Source: Plantactinospora alkalitolerans
Lineage (GTDB): Bacteria > Actinomycetota > Actinomycetes > Mycobacteriales > Micromonosporaceae
Reading direction: 5' to 3'
Length of the DNA: 64,000 nucleotides
Assembly: GCF_015690345.1 (NCBI RefSeq)
Contig: NZ_JADPUN010000185.1
Coordinates: 1-64,000, forward strand
Position 1 is the first letter of the stretch, and each line of letters starts with the position of its first letter. This document shows positions 8,414 to 16,771 of this stretch, piece after piece. The notes beneath the pieces were generated by a model. That model ran no database searches. It saw only the letters and a program-made list of their open reading frames with translations, and was not told the origin of the DNA. A program made the translations under genes and the position numbers.

Positions 8414-8806
8414 GTGCGTACGTCCCTTGATCCGGAGATGTTCGACCCGGTCTGCCCGTCGGACCTGACGCCGATCCGATTCGGCGACAAATGGGCGGGG
8501 ATGCTTCTCCGCTGCCTGGAGCACGGCCCCCGGCGGTTCTCCGAACTCCGCGTTCCGCTGCGCGGCATCTCAGCCAAGGCGCTCACCAAGTCGCTGCGGA
8601 GCCTCGAACGCGACGGCCTGGTCACCCGCCGGGCGCACGCCGAACCGACCCGTCGGGTCGAGTACGAGCTGACCGCCCTCGGCCGCAGCCTGCTCCAGCC
8701 GATTGCCGCAGCGTGCGCGTGGGCTCGGGAGCACTGGGACGAGCTTCTCGACGCCCGCGAGGCGTCCTCGCTCCCCACCCGCCCGGTCCAGCCGGTCCGA
8801 GGGTAG
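8414..8806 (+). CDS. HxlR-family transcriptional regulator
   Basis: A winged-helix regulator of 130 aa. The HxlR core reads FGDKWAGMLLRCLEHGPRRF, then SELRVPLRGISAKALTKSLR and the wing RRVEYELTALGRSL. HxlR proteins often sense redox or electrophile stress and control divergent reductases, which suits the SDR gene beside it. GTG 8414 was chosen: it is 7 nt after TACGGT, and starts further upstream (TTG 8354, ATG 8378) would place the operator palindrome inside the coding sequence. If 8354 is used the protein has 150 aa. Confidence 0.85.
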   Translation: MRTSLDPEMFDPVCPSDLTPIRFGDKWAGMLLRCLEHGPRRFSELRVPLRGISAKALTKSLRSLERDGLVTRRAHAEPTRRVEYELTALGRSLLQPIAAACAWAREHWDELLDAREASSLPTRPVQPVRG

Positions 8807-8845
8807 ACCTGGCCGCAGGGCGGACGCGGGTCGGATTCGACCCGG

Positions 8846-9364
8846 TCAGGCCGGCGTCGGGAAGCCGTACCGGGAGGCGTGCTCCGGATCGTTCGGGTCG
8901 ATCTGCCGGATCCCCTCGTCGGCCAGCCTCTTGTTGATCTCGTCGAGCTGGTCGCGGACCAGCGCCGCCTCCTCCTCGGTGACCCGGCCCCGGTGTGGCT
9001 TGCCGGCGTGCTCGAGCGTGCCGTAGTCGGGGCGGTCGGCCTTCCGGTTCGCCTTCGGCGGCCGGATCCGCTCGGCGGTCCGCAGCAACTGCGCCATCGG
9101 TACGTCGGTGGCCAGCGCGTCGAACTCGCTGGCGGTGAGCACGATCCGGCGCGGCTGGTCGCCGTCCTGCCCGTCGTAGATCTCCACGACGGCGACGTCC
9201 AGCGCCGCGTCGTCGATGCTCTCGACCTCGACCGGTTCGGCCTCCAACTGCACCGGCCCGGCGACCAGGTCGGGGTGTTCCAGGACGACGATGCGGACCA
9301 CCTGGTCGGCGGTCGGGAGGACCTTGCCAGTGAAGTCGGAGACGTGAACGGTCCTCTTACCCAT
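8846..9364 (-). CDS. Conserved hypothetical protein, 172 aa, acidic
   Basis: I do not recognise the family. The protein starts MGKRTVHVSDFTGKVL, has a beta-rich first half (VVRIVVLEHPDL, VAVVEIYDG, RRIVLTASEFDALA) and a charged helical second half ending DPNDPEHASRYGFPTPA. There is no signal peptide or membrane segment, so it is probably a small cytoplasmic protein. ATG 9364 is preceded by AGGAG at 9 nt. It converges with the HxlR gene and has a 321-bp gap upstream. The codon pattern and good ribosome site support a real gene. Confidence 0.7.
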   Translation of the reverse strand: MGKRTVHVSDFTGKVLPTADQVVRIVVLEHPDLVAGPVQLEAEPVEVESIDDAALDVAVVEIYDGQDGDQPRRIVLTASEFDALATDVPMAQLLRTAERIRPPKANRKADRPDYGTLEHAGKPHRGRVTEEEAALVRDQLDEINKRLADEGIRQIDPNDPEHASRYGFPTPA

Positions 9365-9685
9365 GCCTGAGCTCTCCTGTCCGGGCGGTACGGCCAGAGC
9401 CAGAAATTACCGGACAGGTGTGCGAACCGACCGGCTGGGGTCGGGTCTGTCCGGTTTCCTGGGATGCTGCCGGGCTCGGGCCCTTCGGGCCGCCGGAGCT
9501 ACGACTGGCGGTCCGCGAAGAGGACCGCCCCCGGCCGGCTCTCGTCCAGGTCGAGCGCCAGGTACCCGACGTTCAAGAGCAAGAAGAAGTCGCGCCGGTC
9601 GGCCCGGCCAACCCTGGCCGGTGGTCGGCTACGTCGCCAGGTCCGAACCCGGCGAAATGGTCGTACGCGTCGACCCGTGGAAGGC
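9365..9685. other. Gene-poor stretch with possible relic coding sequence
   Basis: No intact gene is convincing here. On the minus strand a frame ending at the stop 9499-9501 reads like a protein tail (DFFLLLNVGYLALDLDESR, then PGAVLFADRQS), and a second minus frame (YDHFAGFGPGDVADHRPG) precedes it in another phase. Together they could be the remains of a frameshifted gene. The first 50 bases hold the promoter and ribosome site of the 172-aa gene. Confidence 0.3.
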
Positions 9686-10327
9686 TCAGCGGGTCCGATT
9701 CCCCGCGTCGCCCGAGACGAGCAGCGCGATTCCGCTCACCGCGGCGACCAGGAAGGCGACCCCCGCGATCGGCACGGCGACGAACAGCGTCAGGCGCCAC
9801 GTCAGGCTCGTCGACGCCAACGCGCCGAACAGCGGCCCCACCACCAGCGCCACGACGGTCCCCGCGGCGGTGATCGCCCACGCCGTCCGGGCCCGCCCGG
9901 CCGGCTGCTGCCGGACCAGGGCCGCCGTCACACCCCAGGCCAGGCCGGCGCCGAGGCCGGTGAGTGCCCGCGCGAACATCAGCAGGGCGCTGCCGGGGCT
10001 GAACGTCGTCAGCAGCGCCCCGAGGACCAGCAGGCCGATTCCGGGGAGCACGAGGGCGGTCGGCCAGCGCCCGCCGACCAGGAGCCCGACGGCCGCCGTC
10101 GCCAGCGCCGGCAGCAGGTAGGCGACGAAGACCCAGACCACCGCCAGGGCGGGCAGGTCCAGGTCCGTCCGCATCGCCGTCCACTGCGGACCGAGGGTGA
10201 CGGTGAGCAGGGACGCACCCACCCACGCGGCGAGCGCGGGTCCTGCCAGGACCCAGACCGGAAACACGATGGTGCGCGATCCGTACCCGGCATCCGCGTT
10301 CCCGGAGCCAGAAACTGGTGCAGTCAC
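9686..10327 (-). CDS. Half-size MFS-like membrane protein (about six helices)
   Basis: A 213-aa integral membrane protein with about six hydrophobic helices, for example VWVLAGPALAAWVGASLLTV, WVFVAYLLPALATAAVGLLV and AGVAFLVAAVSGIALLV. The ARALTGLGAGLAWGVTAALV segment resembles the A-like loop and fifth helix of a major facilitator transporter. MFS proteins normally have 12-14 helices near 400 aa, so this is half size: a truncated transporter, or one that works as a dimer. GTG 10327 is 6 nt after TAAACT, consistent with a leaderless mRNA. Substrate unknown. Confidence 0.65.
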   Translation of the reverse strand: MTAPVSGSGNADAGYGSRTIVFPVWVLAGPALAAWVGASLLTVTLGPQWTAMRTDLDLPALAVVWVFVAYLLPALATAAVGLLVGGRWPTALVLPGIGLLVLGALLTTFSPGSALLMFARALTGLGAGLAWGVTAALVRQQPAGRARTAWAITAAGTVVALVVGPLFGALASTSLTWRLTLFVAVPIAGVAFLVAAVSGIALLVSGDAGNRTR

Positions 10328-10400
10328 CGTGCCAGTTTACGTACGGCCGGTCGGGCCGCGCCCGGCCCGTCGGCCGGCAACACGGCGGCTCCGGGCGGGT

Positions 10401-10406
10401 TATACT
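10401..10406 (+). promoter_or_regulatory. Likely -10 box of the ahcY transcript
   Basis: TATACT is an excellent -10 hexamer in otherwise very GC-rich sequence and lies about 30 bp upstream of the riboswitch. No strong -35 box is seen; the best 18-bp-spaced hexamer is GCAACA. Transcription from about 10413 would give a 213-nt leader. Confidence 0.55.
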
Positions 10407-10433
10407 TTCCGCACGCCCCACGGGGCGCGGCTC

Positions 10434-10502
10434 GGGCCGAGAGGCGCTGCGACGGATCCTATTCCGCCACGCTCGGTCTGTGGCCAGACGTAAGGGCGCC
10501 TC
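10434..10502 (+). ncRNA. SAH riboswitch
   Basis: The leader of the adenosylhomocysteinase gene matches the SAH riboswitch architecture. P1 is GAGGCGC (10441-10447) with GCGCCTC (10496-10502). P2 encloses the conserved GCTGCGAC segment and its partner CCGCCACGC. The 5' CCGAG (10437-10441) can pair with CTCGG (10472-10476) as the pseudoknot. A small hairpin GTCTG/CAGAC lies at 10476-10489. The class binds S-adenosylhomocysteine and turns on enzymes that remove it, which agrees with the gene downstream. Confidence 0.85.
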
Positions 10503-10523
10503 CGAGCAGGAGGTGCCCTTCTT
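10494..10523 (+). terminator. Riboswitch-controlled intrinsic terminator
   Basis: GGGCGCCTCC (10494-10503) pairs with GGAGGTGCCC (10509-10518) in a 10-bp stem with one G-U pair, a 5-nt loop and a TTCTT tail. Its left arm contains the 3' strand of riboswitch P1 (10496-10502), so P1 and the terminator exclude each other. SAH binding should stabilise P1 and allow read-through. A further hairpin lies at 10571-10589. Confidence 0.75.
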
Positions 10524-10625
10524 GGCATCTTCTGCCGCGCTGCGGACGACAGCCGCCGCGGCGCCGTACCGGTCGGACCCCGTCCGACCGACCTCCAGGC
10601 AGTGCGGAGTACGGAAGAGGAATCC

Positions 10626-12086
<1,461 letters not shown>

Positions 12087-12102
12087 GCCCATCCGAACCC
12101 GC

Positions 12103-12130
12103 CCCGGGGGCCGTTCCGGCGGCTCCCGGG
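12103..12130. terminator. Bidirectional terminator hairpin
   Basis: An 11-bp stem (12103-12113 with 12120-12130, one G-T pair, 6-nt loop) lies in the 59-bp gap between the convergent ahcY and membrane-anchored protein genes. There is no long T run, as usual in actinomycetes. Confidence 0.55.
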
Positions 12131-12145
12131 CCGGGCCGAACGGTT

Positions 12146-12793
12146 TCAGTTGCCCCACTCGGCGCGAAGCACCTGCCAGGCGGCGGTAACCTGCTCGGCG
12201 AGGTCCCGCGCCGTGCGGTCCTGCCCGACAGCCAGCCGCTGCACCCGGTGCAGGCCCCACTCGTCCGGAACCTGGCCCCGCGCGTAGCCGGCCACCATGG
12301 CCTCCTCCTCGGGGACGGCGTACCGCGCGAATTCATCGGCGAGTTTGGCCAGGCCGAGCAGCGGACCGCGGAGTTGCTCCACCCCTCGGGCGGCCAACCG
12401 TTCGGCGTTCATCCGGAAGGTGTCGACGTCGAGGGCCGCGAGCCCGCGAGCCGTGAACGGGCCGTTGTTGCGCACCTGGTACGCGAGCACCTCGCCGTTC
12501 TCGAGCAGCGTACGAATCTGCTGGTACTCCGCGCGCCACATCTCCCGCCGCGCGATCCTCGTCTCGTGTGCCTGGCGCTCGGCACGACGTGCCTCCTGCT
12601 GCTCGCGCTCGGCGGCCCGGTCGCGGAGCTGGATCACCCGCTGTCGCCAGGCGACCATCACGGCGACCACGATGCCGAGTACGCCGACAAGGCCCGGAAC
12701 GATCGTCGGCCAGTCCTCGACACCGATCCCGCCTCCGGCAAGGAACTCCTGGAGGTGGGGGGCGCGCTCCGCGAACCCTCCGGCGTACATCAT
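12146..12793 (-). CDS. Membrane-anchored coiled-coil protein
   Basis: A 215-aa protein with one N-terminal membrane helix (VPGLVGVLGIVVAVMVAW, about residues 28-46), a charged coiled coil (RDRAAEREQQEARRAERQAH) and a helical C-terminal domain ending AAWQVLRAEWGN. The soluble domain should face the cytoplasm. I do not recognise a named enzyme. ATG 12793 has the ribosome site GGGAGG. It is the last gene of an operon: 22 bp behind a nucleotidyltransferase gene, itself 9 bp behind a CRP-type gene. It could be the effector or membrane scaffold of that set; this is inference. Confidence 0.75.
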   Translation of the reverse strand: MMYAGGFAERAPHLQEFLAGGGIGVEDWPTIVPGLVGVLGIVVAVMVAWRQRVIQLRDRAAEREQQEARRAERQAHETRIARREMWRAEYQQIRTLLENGEVLAYQVRNNGPFTARGLAALDVDTFRMNAERLAARGVEQLRGPLLGLAKLADEFARYAVPEEEAMVAGYARGQVPDEWGLHRVQRLAVGQDRTARDLAEQVTAAWQVLRAEWGN

Positions 12794-12815
12794 GAGCTTC
12801 CTCCCGCAGGAACGA

Positions 12816-13292
12816 TCACGCGATGGCGGGTGCCAGGCGGCGGACCGTGGCGGCACGCCCTCGCTGGTGCAACGCCTCCAGGGCACGGATGTCGGCCAGA
12901 TCCTTCGGGCGCCCCAGTGCGCGTTTGTAGGCGAGGACGTGCTCCAGCCGGACGAACCGCAGGCCCTCGATCACGTCCGCACCGTCGATGAGCTCGTCGG
13001 TGTCGAGCAGCGGTGCGATCCATCGGGCGTACACCTCGATCCGGCCGCCCCAGAAGTGCATCGCCCGGTCTCCACTGACGGGTCCCACCCTCGGCTCGCC
13101 GATGGCGCAGGCGCGCTTCCATGCCGCCCCCCTGGCCACGACGTCCAGGTCACCGATGTCCCGGCGCAGGCCCCGGGCGAGCATCGGTCCACTCCCGAAG
13201 ATCGCAAAGTCGCGGTGGTCGAGCCCGAGCGAGACCAGACGTCGCAGCAGCGGGTGTCCGACCAGGTCGGCCACGGCTGGGGCAGTGTGCAC
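12816..13292 (-). CDS. Nucleotidyltransferase-fold protein
   Basis: A 158-aa protein with the nucleotidyltransferase signature: FGS at the first strand, a 13-residue helix region and DLDV, matching hG[GS]-x(9-13)-Dh[DE]h. A third acidic strand follows in GGRIEVYARW. The C-terminal RPKDLADIRALEAL is common in MNT- and AbiEii-type nucleotidyltransferases. Such proteins transfer NMP to proteins, RNA or small molecules; several are antitoxins or toxins. The substrate here is unknown. It lies between a CRP/FNR gene and a membrane-anchored protein gene in one tight operon. Confidence 0.75.
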   Translation of the reverse strand: MHTAPAVADLVGHPLLRRLVSLGLDHRDFAIFGSGPMLARGLRRDIGDLDVVARGAAWKRACAIGEPRVGPVSGDRAMHFWGGRIEVYARWIAPLLDTDELIDGADVIEGLRFVRLEHVLAYKRALGRPKDLADIRALEALHQRGRAATVRRLAPAIA

Positions 13293-13301
13293 AGCGACTC
13301 C

Positions 13302-14024
13302 TCATGATGTTCCGGCGTCCGGTCGATCGTCGGGGCGCGGTACCCGCTCACCGAGACTCGTCGTTCTCGCGCTCGCGATGTCCTGAAGAACCAGCCGGTC
13401 GACGATGGTGATGGCCTGGCGCCCCGTGTGTACGGCGTTGCCGCGTTTCATGGCCCGGATCACCTGCTTCGCCGAGTCGAGCGAGACTCCGGCGATGTCC
13501 GCCAGATCCTGCTGGCTGAACCGCAGCAACGTCCCGGACTCGGTGACAACCCCGAGCCCTCGGGCGTCGAGTTCGAGGATGGCCTTGGCGAGCTTCCGCT
13601 CGGCGCCCAGCAGCGACTCGACGCTCTTCTGCGTGGCCTCGGCGAGCCGCTCCTCGGTGGCGTACAGCTGAGCCAGGACGGCCCGTGGATGCTCGAGCAG
13701 GAAGGTCTTCCAGCTGTCCGCCGACAGGAACAGGGCTTCGACGTCGCTCAACGCGAACACGCTGGCCGAGCGCGGTTTCATCCGGATGGACGCCATCTCG
13801 CCCACCATCTCGCCGGGGCGCCTGATTCCGACGATGCGTCGCGGAGCCCCGGAGACGACCTTGACATGGCCCGTCCGGATCAGGAGCACGAAGTCGGTCG
13901 CCTCGCCCTCGCCGACCAGGATGCTGCCAACCGGATAGTGGATGACGGTCCCGATCTTTTCGAGAGAGGACCACTCCTCGTCAGTGTGGAGCGTTCCCGC
14001 GCTATCTAGGTTGACATATGCCAC
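13302..14024 (-). CDS. CRP/FNR-family transcriptional regulator
   Basis: A 240-aa regulator with a cyclic-nucleotide-binding beta-barrel (about residues 27-125) and a winged helix (FSQQDLADIAGVSLDSAKQV, about residues 168-190). The phosphate-binding cassette is well kept: GEMVGEMASI followed by PRSASV with the Arg-Ser pair, so it can plausibly bind a cNMP or related nucleotide. No cysteine cluster for FNR-type oxygen sensing is seen. GTG 14024 is 6 nt after TAACCT, a leaderless arrangement. It heads an operon with a nucleotidyltransferase and a membrane-anchored protein. Confidence 0.9.
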   Translation of the reverse strand: MAYVNLDSAGTLHTDEEWSSLEKIGTVIHYPVGSILVGEGEATDFVLLIRTGHVKVVSGAPRRIVGIRRPGEMVGEMASIRMKPRSASVFALSDVEALFLSADSWKTFLLEHPRAVLAQLYATEERLAEATQKSVESLLGAERKLAKAILELDARGLGVVTESGTLLRFSQQDLADIAGVSLDSAKQVIRAMKRGNAVHTGRQAITIVDRLVLQDIASARTTSLGERVPRPDDRPDAGTS

Positions 14025-14059
14025 GGCCTAAGGTTAGCAATACACTTTGGAGTCGGCAA
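14025..14059 (-). promoter_or_regulatory. Leaderless promoter of the CRP-nucleotidyltransferase operon
   Basis: On the minus strand TTGCCG (14054-14059), a 17-bp spacer and TAACCT (14031-14036) lie 6 nt before the GTG start at 14024. No Shine-Dalgarno sequence is present. Confidence 0.65.
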
Positions 14060-14142
14060 TCCATGCCCCTAGATCAGTTCGACGAAGGTGGTCCAGGGGA
14101 AGAGCAAGCAGACCACCGACATCCTGAGGTACCAGCCGAACG

Positions 14143-14180
14143 ATGCCGTGGCCGACGGAGGAGACCGTCGGCCACGGCAT
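14143..14180. terminator. Perfect 16-bp hairpin, terminator of the lipoprotein gene
   Basis: ATGCCGTGGCCGACGG (14143-14158) is followed after a 6-nt loop by its exact complement (14165-14180). It lies downstream of the minus-strand lipoprotein gene and upstream of the CRP promoter, so it insulates the two units. Confidence 0.7.
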
Positions 14181-14236
14181 TCTGTCGTCGCGGGCGGCCC
14201 TCCGGCCGACCTCAGTCCTTCGCCGGGCCGACGGTG

Positions 14237-14986
14237 TCAGGCACGGTCGACCAGGAAGATGCGGCTGTTGTCGTCCGGTCCGAGATCGCGGTAGTGCTGG
14301 CCGCGCTGTCCGGCGGACCAGACGTCGACCAGCCACCGAGACACCGGGCTGTCGGCACCGTCCTTCGTGGCCGGTGACTGGATGCCCAACCGGTACCCCC
14401 GGGACTGGCCCGGCGCCAGGTAGCCCTTCTCGCACTTCGCCCCGGCCGGGTTGCCGGCCCGCGTCGACCGGAGACGGGAACAGCCCGACCAGTCTCCGCC
14501 GTCCGCCGCCATGCTCTCCGGTACCTCGACGGTGAAGGTCAGACCCCAAACCGGTTCCGGTCCGCTGTTCCGGATGGTCACCACCAACTCGCCGTGCCGG
14601 ACGCCGTCGACCGGCCGGTTGAGCCGTAGGCCGTTGGTCTGCGCCACCAGGTCGGTGATGTCCTCGGCGGGGTCGTACGACGCCGGCGGCTTCGGTGTCC
14701 CCGTCGGGCGGCCCGGAGCCGTCCGACCCGGAACGGTTGCCGACCCGCTGCCGTCCTCGCCGGGCGGCGCGCTCGACTCCCCGGCCGTCGGCTCCGCCGT
14801 GTTCGGGCTGCTGGTTCCGGAATCGGCGGACGGCACCACCGTCGGTACCCCGGTCGTCGCCGGTGCGCCGGTCGGTGCCGCATCGGCACCGCAGCCGGCC
14901 AGTCCCATGGCCATCGCGCCGGCCAGGGCAACCACCATGGCTGCCATCCGGGTACGTCGATCGGATCCGAACCCGATGCTGTGCAT
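14237..14986 (-). CDS. Secreted lipoprotein with Pro/Thr/Ser-rich linker
   Basis: A 249-aa exported protein. Residues 1-30 are a lipoprotein signal peptide with Arg residues, the hydrophobic run MAAMVVALAGAMAMG and the lipobox LAGC, so it should be anchored to the outer face of the membrane. A Thr/Ser/Pro/Gly-rich linker of about 70 residues follows, then a beta-rich domain (HGELVVTIRNSGPEPVWGL and onwards) reminiscent of immunoglobulin-like or CBM-like domains. ATG 14986 has the site AAGGGGGAGCG. Function unknown; an envelope binding role is plausible. Confidence 0.8.
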   Translation of the reverse strand: MHSIGFGSDRRTRMAAMVVALAGAMAMGLAGCGADAAPTGAPATTGVPTVVPSADSGTSSPNTAEPTAGESSAPPGEDGSGSATVPGRTAPGRPTGTPKPPASYDPAEDITDLVAQTNGLRLNRPVDGVRHGELVVTIRNSGPEPVWGLTFTVEVPESMAADGGDWSGCSRLRSTRAGNPAGAKCEKGYLAPGQSRGYRLGIQSPATKDGADSPVSRWLVDVWSAGQRGQHYRDLGPDDNSRIFLVDRA

Positions 14987-15190
14987 CGCTCCCCCTTGAT
15001 TAGGTGTCGGGCTCCGTCGTTCGCCCGTCGTGGCATACACCTCCATCCCTCCGCCTCGGTTGCGCCGGCAGGGCGGGATCTGACGTTGTGTCGGGGAGCC
15101 GACTGAGATCATCGAGTCGGACGCCCCACGCCATGGAACCGTCCCGAAGGGTCCTGACCGCCCAGAGCGTGGCCGCGTAGGCTCACCCTC

Positions 15191-15649
15191 GTGAACCAGC
15201 CCTGGACGCCGACCGACACCGGTGTGCTCGAACTGCCCTCGGGCCGGCTGGTCCGGGGTCGTGGCCTGCGTCGACCGCTTCCGCCCGGGCCGACCCCGAC
15301 GTTCGCGGTGTACCTGCTCGGACGGAGACCTCCGGAGACGCCCTGGGAGAGCAGGTGGCTACGCTGGCCCGACTTCCGGCTGCCCAGTGACCGGGCTCAG
15401 GCCAGGACGATCCTCTGGGAGGCCTGGCAGCGGGCGGCGGACGACCGGGTCGAGGTCGCCTGCGGCGGTGGCCGGGGACGGACCGGTACCGCCCTGGCGT
15501 GTCTCGCCGTCCTGGACGGAGTTCCCGCCGACCAGGCGGTGGCGTTCGTACGTCGGCACTACGCCGCCGGGGCCGTCGAGACGCCGTGGCAGCACCGGTA
15601 CGTGGCCCGGTTCGCCGGTCCGGACGACCCAGCGGCAGATCCGGCCTAG
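15191..15649 (+). CDS. Protein-tyrosine-phosphatase-like protein
   Basis: A 152-aa cytoplasmic protein with the cysteine-phosphatase signature C-x5-R: CGGGRGRTGTALA near residue 92, followed by a helix and AVAFVRRHY. The WPDFRLPSD segment sits where the general-acid loop is expected. It should hydrolyse phosphate monoesters, perhaps phosphotyrosine; this is family knowledge, not shown. GTG 15191 lies 7 nt after TAGGCT (15178-15183), with CTGACC as a possible -35, so the mRNA may be leaderless. It converges with a CPBP protease gene 23 bp away. Confidence 0.75.
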   Translation: MNQPWTPTDTGVLELPSGRLVRGRGLRRPLPPGPTPTFAVYLLGRRPPETPWESRWLRWPDFRLPSDRAQARTILWEAWQRAADDRVEVACGGGRGRTGTALACLAVLDGVPADQAVAFVRRHYAAGAVETPWQHRYVARFAGPDDPAADPA

Positions 15650-15672
15650 CGTCGGCCCGGTGCGGCTGCCGC

Positions 15673-16530
15673 TCACTCGAGGAACAGTGGCAGCAGGGGG
15701 AGCGAGTTGACCGCGGTGTGCAGCACGACGATGCTCCAGATATTGCGGTAGCGCGCCCACAGGTAGCCGGTGAGGAGCCCGAATCCGCCGTTCCAGACGA
15801 CCATGATCGCGATCATCTCCGCCAGTGGGCCGTCGCCGATCCGGTGTACGTGCATCGCCGCGAAGAGCAGCGCGGTGGCCATGATCGCGGGCCAGCGTCC
15901 GAGCAGCGCCTCCAGCCGGGTCTGGAGCAGCATCCGGTAGAAGATCTCCTCGGCCAGGCTGGCGGTGAGGAAGGTCAACAACATGGCGGAGAGCAGGAAC
16001 GCGCGGTCGAACTCGCGGTATCCGGAGAGGTCCTCGGTGCCGGCGAACGGGCTGTAGTAGAGCAGGTAGGCCCAGCCGAGAAGCGCGGGAACCGGGCCGA
16101 GCCGGCGCCAGCGGGCCGGCATCGACGCACGGTGGGTGGAGCCGCCCCGCCAGTCGGTCGGCCAGCGGCGCAGCAGCAGCCAGGCGCCTCCGAAGAAGAG
16201 CACGAGCTTGACCAGCCCGTACCAGACGCCGGGTTCGGCGGTGAGGACGATGGCGGGCAGCAGCAGGGCGATCCCGACCAGCCCGACGGCCTGCCGGGTC
16301 AGCGCGGGCCGGTGTGCGGCATCGGCCGGTGCGATCGCCGGTAGCTGTGGTGGCACGAGCCGGGTCAGCAGCAGGCCGGCGAGGGTGGCGACAACGATCG
16401 CGATCAGCGGCTTCGGTGATGCCTCGGCGTCGGCCGAGGTCCGTACGGCCGAGCCGCCGAGGCCGAGCAGGACGAACGGGGACAGGAGAAAGACGGCCAG
16501 TCCGGCCCCGGTGAAGATCCGCCATCGCAT
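15673..16530 (-). CDS. CPBP-family intramembrane metalloprotease
   Basis: A 285-aa membrane protein with about eight hydrophobic helices. The Abi/CAAX-protease motifs are visible: SLAEEIFYRMLLQTRL (EExxxR), FAAMHVHRIG (metal-binding His) and VVLHTAVNSL. The family cleaves within the membrane or processes prenylated or peptide substrates; some members give bacteriocin self-immunity. ATG 16530 (MRWRIFTGAG) was preferred to TTG 16584 because the extra 18 residues are polar and precede the first helix. No partner peptide gene is visible nearby. Confidence 0.85.
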   Translation of the reverse strand: MRWRIFTGAGLAVFLLSPFVLLGLGGSAVRTSADAEASPKPLIAIVVATLAGLLLTRLVPPQLPAIAPADAAHRPALTRQAVGLVGIALLLPAIVLTAEPGVWYGLVKLVLFFGGAWLLLRRWPTDWRGGSTHRASMPARWRRLGPVPALLGWAYLLYYSPFAGTEDLSGYREFDRAFLLSAMLLTFLTASLAEEIFYRMLLQTRLEALLGRWPAIMATALLFAAMHVHRIGDGPLAEMIAIMVVWNGGFGLLTGYLWARYRNIWSIVVLHTAVNSLPLLPLFLE

Positions 16531-16668
16531 CGTTCCAGCGTCCTGGCTGCTCCGCCGGTTCTCCTCGTCCGCCGTGATGATCAACCGCTACGTCCTTCGA
16601 TGGATGGCGCGGTTGTGGACCCGATGTGGCGCAAGTCCGGCGCCATCTGGCTCAGTCTTGGCTTGCAT

Positions 16669-16700
16669 GTGGCGCCATAGTGATGCCATCATGGTGCCAC
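16669..16700. promoter_or_regulatory. Inverted repeat upstream of ABC exporter operon
   Basis: GTGGCGCCAT (16669-16678) and ATGGTGCCAC (16691-16700) are inverted copies with one mismatch and a 12-bp spacer. A second, looser pair of the same half-site lies at 16623-16647. The cluster ends 71 bp before the start of the exporter ATPase gene and looks like a multi-site operator. No adjacent regulator gene is obvious. Confidence 0.5.
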
Positions 16701-16771
16701 GGCGGTTGCGGTAGCTCGACGCCGACCGACCCACCCCCACTTGACCATCGGACGTTCGGAGAGGAGAGGAC

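Noticed and set aside
9640-9715. A tRNA-like stretch on the plus strand (GCGGGTCCGATTCCCCGC), suggested by the protein end GNRTR of the MFS-like gene.
   Set aside because: With a 7-nt T loop the stem pairs only three bases, TTC is not kept, and no D arm or acceptor stem can be drawn.
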